Positions 58,667 to 64,000 of a stretch of DNA of 64,000 nt are shown piece after piece. Positions within the stretch are counted from its first letter, which is position 1; each line of letters opens with the position of its first letter. The translations under genes and the position numbers were made by a program. The stretch lies in NCBI RefSeq assembly GCF_029870955.1, contig NZ_PGFQ01000001.1, positions 1,178,001 to 1,242,000 on the forward strand, read 5' to 3'. This DNA comes from Sulfitobacter faviae. GTDB lineage: Bacteria; Pseudomonadota; Alphaproteobacteria; Rhodobacterales; Rhodobacteraceae. The notes under the pieces were generated by a model. The model was given only the letters and a program-made list of their open reading frames with translations, ran no database searches and was not told the origin of the DNA.

Positions 58667-58729
58667 TCGCTTGCGGGTGGCGATGGAAAAGGTAGGCTGC
58701 GCGCAAATCCAGATTTGCAAAGGTTTGTC

Positions 58730-60112
58730 ATGTCCGCCGAATTCGCCGCCCCCTCCGCCAATGCCCTGCCGCTTCATGTCTTGAGCGAGACCGCGCTTGA
58801 AGGCTGGCTTGCCGATCAGCCCGGCGCTGTGCAGGCATGGGTGAAGGCCAGCGGCTTTGCCGGCGGCCTTGGGCAAGCGCTTGTGGTGCCGGGGGCCGAG
58901 GGCGCGCCGGTGATGGCACTGGCGGGCTACGGGTCCGAGGCTGCCCGCCGCCGGGGCCGCTTTCACCTTGCCGCCGCTGCAGCCAAGCTTCCTGCCGGGG
59001 ACTACCGGATCGAAAGCGGCCTGCCCGAGGATCAGGCGGCGACAGAGGCGCTTGGCTGGCTGCTGGCGGGCTATCGTTTCGACCGCTACCGCGACCAGTC
59101 CCCGCTGACCGCCCGCCTCGTCGCGCCCGAGGGGGTCGACGCCGAGCAGATCACCGCGCTGGCCACGGGTGAGATGCTGACCCGCAACCTGATCAACACA
59201 CCCGCCTCCGACATGGGGCCGCCCGATCTTGAAGCCGCCGCGCGCAAACTGGCCGAGCGGCATGGGGCGCAGATCGAGGTAACCACCGGCGATGCCCTTC
59301 TGGAAAACAACCTGCCGATGATCCACACCGTGGGCCGCGCCGCCGACCGCGCGCCGCGGCTGATCGACATGACATGGGGCAACGCGGGGCCAAAGCTGAC
59401 ACTGGTGGGCAAGGGCGTCTGTTTCGACACTGGCGGGCTGAACCTGAAGCCCGGCGCCTCGATGGCACTGATGAAAAAGGACATGGGCGGGGCCGCCGCC
59501 GTGCTGGGGCTGGCGCATATGATCATGGCCACCGGCATGGAGGTGCAGCTTCGCGTGCTGATCCCGGCGGTTGAGAACTCCGTATCCGGCAATGCCTTCC
59601 GCCCCGGCGACATCCTGACTTCGCGCAAGGGGCTGACGGTTGAAATCAACAACACCGATGCCGAAGGGCGTCTGGTGCTGGCCGATGCGCTGGCGCTGGC
59701 GGATGAGGACAAGCCCGATCAGATCATCTCGATGGCGACGCTGACCGGGGCCGCCCGCGTGGCCGTGGGGCCGGACCTTGCGCCCTATTACAGTGACGAC
59801 GCCGCCTTCGTCTCGGCTTTGGAAAGCGCCGCTGCCGGGTCTGCCGATCCGGTCTGGCGGATGCCATTCCATGATGCCTACGAGGCGCTGATCGAACCCG
59901 GCATCGCCGACCTCGACAACGCGCCCAAGGGCGGTTTTGCCGGGTCGATTACCGCCGCGCTCTTCCTGCGCCGCTTTGTGACCGACAGCAAATACGCGCA
60001 TTTCGACATCTACGGCTGGCAACCTGCCGACGCCCCCGCCCGCCCGAAAGGCGGCACCGGCCAAGGCACCCGCGCGATCTATGCCGCCCTGCCTGCCTTG
60101 CTGAAATCATGA
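58730..60112 (+). CDS. leucyl aminopeptidase family (M17) protein
   Basis: 460 residues, M17 metallopeptidase. The catalytic domain has NTPASDMGPPDLE, LVGKGVCFDTGGLNLKPGASM with the metal-binding Lys228 and nearby Asp, MKKDMGGAAAV, and NNTDAEGRLVLADAL with Asp310 and Glu312. The N-terminal domain is more divergent than in PepA. It removes N-terminal residues from peptides in the cytoplasm. It overlaps the NlpC/P60 gene by ATGA, suggesting they work together in peptide or muropeptide recycling. Confidence 0.93.
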   Translation: MSAEFAAPSANALPLHVLSETALEGWLADQPGAVQAWVKASGFAGGLGQALVVPGAEGAPVMALAGYGSEAARRRGRFHLAAAAAKLPAGDYRIESGLPEDQAATEALGWLLAGYRFDRYRDQSPLTARLVAPEGVDAEQITALATGEMLTRNLINTPASDMGPPDLEAAARKLAERHGAQIEVTTGDALLENNLPMIHTVGRAADRAPRLIDMTWGNAGPKLTLVGKGVCFDTGGLNLKPGASMALMKKDMGGAAAVLGLAHMIMATGMEVQLRVLIPAVENSVSGNAFRPGDILTSRKGLTVEINNTDAEGRLVLADALALADEDKPDQIISMATLTGAARVAVGPDLAPYYSDDAAFVSALESAAAGSADPVWRMPFHDAYEALIEPGIADLDNAPKGGFAGSITAALFLRRFVTDSKYAHFDIYGWQPADAPARPKGGTGQGTRAIYAALPALLKS

Positions 60113-60891
60113 GCGACCCGCGTCTCACCCCAGACCCGGCGCTGGCGACCCAGAACCGCCCCGCGCAGGTGGCGGCGCCGGTGGCCGACCTCTGCCGACG
60201 CCCCGACGGGCCGCGCGACCGGCAGCTGCTGTTCGGCGAGCAGGTGACCGTGCTGCATGAGGCGTCGGGCTGGACCTATGTGAAGGCCGAGAAGGATGGC
60301 TATTGCGGGCATGTTCTGCAAAGCACCCTTGGCACCCCGCGCAGCGCCACCCACCGCGTCTGCGTGCCTGCCACCCATGCCTATCGCGACGCCGATCTGA
60401 AATCGCCGGACCTGCTGAGCCTCAGCTACGGTGCGCGCGTCACGGTCACGGCAGAGGCCAAAGATTTCGCCGAAACCCCGCAGGGGCACATTCCGCTGGG
60501 CCACCTTGCACCCGTCGAGAGCCGAGAGGCCGACCCCGCGCAGATCGCCGCGCTGTTCCTTGGCACGCCCTATCTCTGGGGCGGCAACAGCCGTTGGGGG
60601 ATCGATTGTTCGGGCCTCGTCCAAGCGGCGCTGCTGGCCTGCGGCATCCCCTGCCCCGGTGACAGCGACCAGCAAGAGAAGACGGTGGGCGCCCCCGTCA
60701 GCGGCGCCTATCAGCGCAATGATCTGTTGTTCTGGAAAGGCCATGTCGCGCTGGTGGTGGATGGCGAGACGATGATCCACGCCAATGCCCACGCCATGGC
60801 CGTGAGCTATGAAAACATCGCCGAGGCCATCGCCCGGATCGAAGCGGGCGGTGACGGCCCGGTGACGGCCCATCGCCGCCCCGGCGTTTAA
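60109..60891 (+). CDS. NlpC/P60 family cysteine hydrolase with SH3-like domains
   Basis: 260 residues. The N-terminal part (about 20-135) looks like two bacterial SH3-type modules (VADLCRRPDG...GEQVTVLHEASGWTYVKAE; CVPATHAYRDADLKSPDLLSLSYGARV). The C-terminal NlpC/P60 domain has Cys167 in GIDCSGLVQ, His212 in WKGHVALV and His224 in MIHANAH, the complete triad. Members cleave D-Glu-DAP bonds of muropeptides. No signal peptide is seen, so it probably acts in the cytoplasm on recycled peptides with the adjoining aminopeptidase. The stop interlocks with the DUF2794 gene (TTAA). Confidence 0.93.
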   Translation: MSDPRLTPDPALATQNRPAQVAAPVADLCRRPDGPRDRQLLFGEQVTVLHEASGWTYVKAEKDGYCGHVLQSTLGTPRSATHRVCVPATHAYRDADLKSPDLLSLSYGARVTVTAEAKDFAETPQGHIPLGHLAPVESREADPAQIAALFLGTPYLWGGNSRWGIDCSGLVQAALLACGIPCPGDSDQQEKTVGAPVSGAYQRNDLLFWKGHVALVVDGETMIHANAHAMAVSYENIAEAIARIEAGGDGPVTAHRRPGV

Positions 60892-61235
60892 TCTACTGCG
60901 CGGATCAGCTTGCGCTCCAACACGCGCAGCACGGCCTTCAGGTCATGGCCCCGGCGCAGCACCTGCCCGCCGGTGCCCACCACCGCATACATCCCCTGCC
61001 GGTTGCGCAGCTTGGGACGCTTTTCGATCCGGTAAAGCGGTATCTCAGCCGTGCGGCGAAAGACCGAAAAGACGGCCACGTCCTTAAGGTGCGAAATCCC
61101 GTAGTCACGCCACTCCCCCGCCGCGACCATACGCCCGTAGAGCGATAAGATCAGCGACAGTTCGGTGCGGTGAAAGGCGACCTGTTCGACAGGGCGCTCG
61201 AAAGCCGTGATCGGCGATGGGGGCTCTATGCTCAT
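60888..61235 (-). CDS. DUF2794 protein
   Basis: 115 residues from ATG 61235 (MSIEPPSPITAF). The family pattern is complete: AFHRTELSLILSLYGRMVAAGEWRDYGI, AVFSVFRRTAEIPLYRIEKRP and RQGMYAVVGTGGQVLRRGHDLKAVLRVLERK. The function is unknown; the family is confined largely to alphaproteobacteria. It is convergent with the NlpC/P60 gene and divergent from paaI. Confidence 0.9.
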   Translation of the reverse strand: MSIEPPSPITAFERPVEQVAFHRTELSLILSLYGRMVAAGEWRDYGISHLKDVAVFSVFRRTAEIPLYRIEKRPKLRNRQGMYAVVGTGGQVLRRGHDLKAVLRVLERKLIRAVD

Positions 61236-61365
61236 GGCTTTACAGTTGACCCTGACGGGGGCCAAATCAAGCCCTGACATGGCCGAAAGCGCGGCTCAAA
61301 ATTTCTTGAAAGCGTTACAGAATTGTGCAACCAATCTTGAAAATGAAACACAAAGGCATGACGGA

Positions 61366-61802
61366 ATGACCCCAGACGCCCGCGCCCGCAAATGTGCCGA
61401 GGTGATGTTCGCCCGAGATTCCGCCTCGGCCGGATTGGGCATGAGGATCGACGAAGTCACCCCCGGGGCGCGGTTTTGTCAATGTCAGTGCGTCCGGACA
61501 TGCTGAACGGGCATGGGATTTGCCACGGCGGTTTCATCTTCACGCTGGCCGACAGCGCCTTTGCCTTTGCTTGCAACAGCTACAACCAGACCACTGTCGC
61601 CCAGCAGAACCAGATCACCTATCTCAGCCCCGGCCAGCCGGAGGAGCGGCTGACCGCCACCGCACGCGAAGTGTCGCGCAGCGGTCGGTCGGGCATCTAT
61701 GACGTGACCGTCACGGGCGAGGATGACCGTGTCGTGGCCCTGTTTCGCGGGCTCTCCCGCAGCATCAAGGGCCAGCTATTTACCGAGGAGGAGCCGACCT
61801 GA
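61366..61802 (+). CDS. paaI: hydroxyphenylacetyl-CoA thioesterase PaaI (one frameshift in this sequence)
   Basis: A hot-dog thioesterase of the phenylacetate pathway that clears aromatic CoA esters. Conserved core VRPDMLNGHGICHGGFIFTLADSAFAFACNS with the HGG of the family, then QITYLSPGQPEERLTATA and SGRSGIYDVTV. The frame breaks at the G run 61465-61468; adding one G changes TPGARFCQCQ to TPGGAVLSMSV and gives 145 residues. The start ATG 61366 (MTPDARARKCAEVMFARD) has AAGG 9 nt upstream. Its TGA overlaps the paaK ATG (TGATG). Confidence 0.88.
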
Positions 61803-63111
61803 TGAAAGACCTGACCCCGCGAAGGATACGCTCGACCCGATTGAGATCGCCAGCCGGGACGAGATCAGCGCCCTGCAATTGGACCGACTGAAATGGTCCC
61901 TGCGCCATGCCTATGACAACGTCCCTTTCTACAAGCAAAGCTTCGATGAGGCGGGCGTGCATCCTGATGATCTGAAACAGCTTTCCGATCTTTCGCGCTT
62001 TCCCTTCACGGTAAAGACTGACCTGCGCGACAATTATCCCTTTGGCATGTTCGCCGTGCCGCGTGATCAGGTGGCGCGCATTCACGCCTCATCCGGCACC
62101 ACCGGGCAGCCGACCGTGGTTGGCTATACCAAGGACGATTTGGCGAACTGGGGGCAAGTCGTCGCCCGCTCCCTGCGCGCGGCGGGGATGCGCCCGGGCG
62201 AGATGCTGCACAATGCCTATGGCTATGGGCTGTTCACCGGCGGCTTGGGCATCCACCTCGGCGCCGATGCGCTTGGCCTGTCGACCGTGCCGATCTCGGG
62301 CGGGATGACCCCGCGCCAAGTGCGCCTGATCGAAGATTTTGCCCCCAAGGGCATCACGGTCACCCCGTCCTACGCGCTGTCGATCTTGGATGAGTTTGCC
62401 AAACAAGGCATCGACCCGCGCCAATCCTCGCTCGAAGTCGGCATCTTCGGGGCTGAGCCTTGGACCAACGCCATGCGGCAGGAGATCGAGCAGGCCTTCG
62501 ACATGCATGCGGTCGACATCTACGGGCTCAGCGAAGTCATGGGGCCGGGCGTCTCAATGGAATGCGTAGAGACCAAGGACGGGCTGCACATCTGGGAAGA
62601 TCACTTCTACCCCGAGATCATCAACCCCGAGACTGGCGCCCCCGTCGAGGATGGCGAAATGGGTGAGTTGGTCTTCACCTCACTGACGAAACAGGCCTTC
62701 CCAATCATCCGCTACCGCACCCGCGATCTGACCCGGCTGCTGGCGGGCACCGCGCGCTCCATGCGGCGGATGGAGAAGGTGACCGGGCGCAGTGACGACA
62801 TGATCATCCTGCGCGGCGTCAATGTCTTCCCCACCCAGATCGAAGAGGCGCTGATGGCCACGCCGGGCTTGGCCCCGCATTTCCAGATCGAACTCTCGCG
62901 CCCCGACCGGATGGACCAGATGCGCGTGCTGTGTGAATGCGCTGACGCCAGCGTGACCACCGATGCCCGGGCTGCTGCGATCAAGGCATTGTCGGCACAT
63001 ATCAAACAGACCGTCGGCATCTCGGTCACGGTTGAGGTCATGGACGTGGGCGGCGTTGCCCGGTCCGAGGGCAAAGCTGTGCGTATTCTCGACAACCGCC
63101 CCAAGGGCTAG
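61802..63111 (+). CDS. paaK: phenylacetate-CoA ligase PaaK (frameshift near the N-terminus)
   Basis: Activates phenylacetate to its CoA ester, first step of aerobic phenylacetate breakdown. AMP-binding loop HASSGTTGQPTVVGYT, then GEMLHNAYGYGLFTGGLG, VDIYGLSEVMGPGVSMEC and RTGRSDDMIILRGVNVFPTQ-like (here KVTGRSDDMIILRGVNVFPTQIE). The natural start MKDLTPAKDTLDPIE begins at ATG 61802, but the C run 61815-61818 is one base short; adding one C gives 436 residues. Translated together with paaI. The paaABCDE oxygenase genes are not in the window. Confidence 0.93.
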
Positions 63112-63126
63112 GGGACGCCCCTAGCC
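63106..63126. terminator. bidirectional hairpin made of both stop codons of paaK and the I78 lipoprotein gene
   Basis: A perfect nine-base inverted repeat, GGCTAGGGG and CCCCTAGCC with an ACG loop. The TAG of paaK (63109-63111) lies in the left arm and the TAG of the convergent gene (63121-63123) in the right arm. No T run follows. Confidence 0.65.
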
Positions 63127-63588
63127 GCAGGTGACTTTGGCGATTTTGCCTTCCGCGTCCAAGACGATGTTGGTGCGGTTGGGATTGGCGTCCATCGTCA
63201 CCGGGTCGCCCTCTGTATAGACGCGCTTGGGCTCGGAGACGATGCTCGCTGCCGATTTCGGGCGACCGATCAGCCCCCACCAACTGCCCTCTTTGCAGGT
63301 GTCGGTCGGCGGCTCGGCGGCGGCAAGCTCTTCTTGCCCGTCATCTTCAGAGGGGCTGGAGCTGTCGTTCACCGCGTTGACGACCGACTCCGGCAGCGGT
63401 TTGGGCTTGGCCGGGCTGCTGGGGGTTTCGGACCGCGCCGGGGCCGAAGGCACGGGTTCCGGCGATGGCGGCGGAGGCGGGGGTGTGGTGGCCGCAGGCG
63501 CGGGAGCCGGGATCGGGTTCTGCACCGGCGCTGTCGACAATTCAGCGCATCCGGCCAGCACTAGGGGTGCCAAGAAAACTACTCTCAT
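63121..63588 (-). CDS. lipoprotein with C-terminal I78-type peptidase-inhibitor domain
   Basis: 155 residues from ATG 63588. A lipobox (LVLAGCAE) is followed by about 60 residues dominated by Pro, Ala and Ser (a flexible stalk), an acidic stretch (SSSPSEDDGQEEL), and the C-terminal domain CKEGSWWGLIGRPKSAAS, then YTEGDPVTMDANPNRTNIVLDAEGKI, ending VTCG. The latter matches the I78 family, small inhibitors of subtilisin-like or elastase-like proteases. A disulfide between the two cysteines is expected. It probably guards the periplasm or cell surface from proteases. It is convergent with paaK. Confidence 0.85.
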   Translation of the reverse strand: MRVVFLAPLVLAGCAELSTAPVQNPIPAPAPAATTPPPPPPSPEPVPSAPARSETPSSPAKPKPLPESVVNAVNDSSSPSEDDGQEELAAAEPPTDTCKEGSWWGLIGRPKSAASIVSEPKRVYTEGDPVTMDANPNRTNIVLDAEGKIAKVTCG

Positions 63589-63842
63589 ATTCCAAACCTC
63601 GTTCTTCGCGTGGCGTCCATCCCGCAACAGGTAGCTCCCTGACCCGCCCCGCCAAGGGCCGGGCGCTTTGCCCTTGCCGGAACCTGCCGATAGGACTGCT
63701 GGGGCGGCGAGATCACGGGGCTGCCCGGGGCGATCCCGCTGGCCGCAGCCGCATGAGCGCGCGGGTGGTGTCGATCGGTTCAGCCAAGGCCCAAGCCCCT
63801 GCCCCATTGCACCCCAAGGGCGGGCTGGCTAATGCTTGACCC

Positions 63843-64000
63843 ATGGTCGCGATCTTCCTGAAAACCCTGCCGTTCTTTGCGCTGATCGGCCTTGGCTACT
63901 GGGCCGGGCGCACGCGGTTCTTCTCAGCCGAAGCGACGGCCTATCTCACCAAATTCGTCTTCTACTTCGCCCTTTCGGCGATGCTGTTCCGCTTTTCCGC
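63843..64000 (+). CDS. AEC (auxin efflux carrier) family transporter, N-terminal part
   Basis: Only the first 52 residues are in the window. MVAIFLKTLPFFALIGLGYWAG is the first membrane segment, followed by RTRFFSAEATAYLTKFVFYFALSAMLFRFS, the second. This start is typical for AEC-type permeases, which export or import small organic acids. The substrate cannot be given. The gene runs off the end of the window. Confidence 0.75.
   Translation, partial: MVAIFLKTLPFFALIGLGYWAGRTRFFSAEATAYLTKFVFYFALSAMLFRFS

Overview
This 64 kb window looks like ordinary chromosomal (core-genome) DNA of a marine alphaproteobacterium of the order Rhodobacterales, Roseobacter group. The genus Sulfitobacter or a close relative is my guess, which I cannot prove. 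The reasons are the high G+C content, a CcrM-type GANTC methylase, family-typical small proteins (DUF1674, DUF2125, DUF2794, DUF3576, DUF4170, HspQ), and conserved neighbourhoods such as rbfA-truB, rpsO-pnp, ftsK-lolA, leuS-lptE-holA and waaA-lpxK. I see no tRNA, rRNA, insertion sequence, prophage, integron or CRISPR array.

Layout. 1-8.8 kb: rsmB (cut by the window edge), a DUF1674 succinate dehydrogenase assembly factor, dapB, then rbfA, a phosphodiester glycosidase, truB, a DUF1643 protein, an RTX-repeat protein, rpsO and pnp. 8.8-18.2 kb: two glycosyltransferases, a 1-Cys peroxiredoxin, an RluA pseudouridine synthase, a free methionine sulfoxide reductase, a thiolase, an orphan STAS/HATPase regulator pair, a gamma-glutamyltransferase, hspQ, an SLT-like lipoprotein and lolA. 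18.3-28.9 kb: ftsK, a DapC-like aminotransferase, an amidase, a UbiH-type hydroxylase, the xthA - thioredoxin/TPR - LON-domain - Trm112 operon, and an OmpR-family regulator. 29-40.8 kb: ribA, an L,D-transpeptidase, a YggS protein, a porin, a DUF3576 lipoprotein, leuS-lptE-holA, a glutathione S-transferase, a BaiN-like flavoprotein, an HNH protein, a crotonase and an SDR. 40.9-49.6 kb: DUF2125, pmbA, an inositol monophosphatase-like gene, DUF4170, waaA and lpxK (Kdo and lipid A assembly), then a class III CoA-transferase, a DsbA-like oxidoreductase and DciA. 49.6-64 kb: mutY, alkane hydroxylase alkB, a single-domain response regulator, ccrM-rnhB, a membrane-anchored winged-helix protein, asd, a carbonic anhydrase, an Hpt-like protein, a leucyl aminopeptidase with an NlpC/P60 hydrolase, DUF2794, paaI-paaK, an I78-inhibitor lipoprotein and the start of an AEC transporter.

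Functional themes are the outer membrane and envelope (lptE, lolA, waaA, lpxK, porin, L,D-transpeptidase, NlpC/P60, glycosyltransferases), ribosome and RNA maturation (rsmB, rbfA, truB, rluA, rpsO, pnp), diaminopimelate/lysine synthesis (asd, dapB, dapC-like), replication and cell cycle (ftsK, holA, dciA, ccrM, rnhB), and acyl-CoA or phenylacetate metabolism.

The most striking property of the sequence is technical. Eighteen genes carry between them 22 single-base losses, nearly all inside G or C runs. Every one is repaired by adding one G or C, and essential genes (dapB, leuS, holA, lolA, waaA) are among them. I read this as systematic under-calling of G/C homopolymers in the assembly rather than gene decay, and annotate these genes full length with the break noted. 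The most interesting biological signal is upstream of ccrM: a consensus DnaA box and a GANTC site inside a plausible promoter, a second GANTC just upstream, and a 12-bp palindrome in the leader. I did not find a clearly novel multi-gene system.
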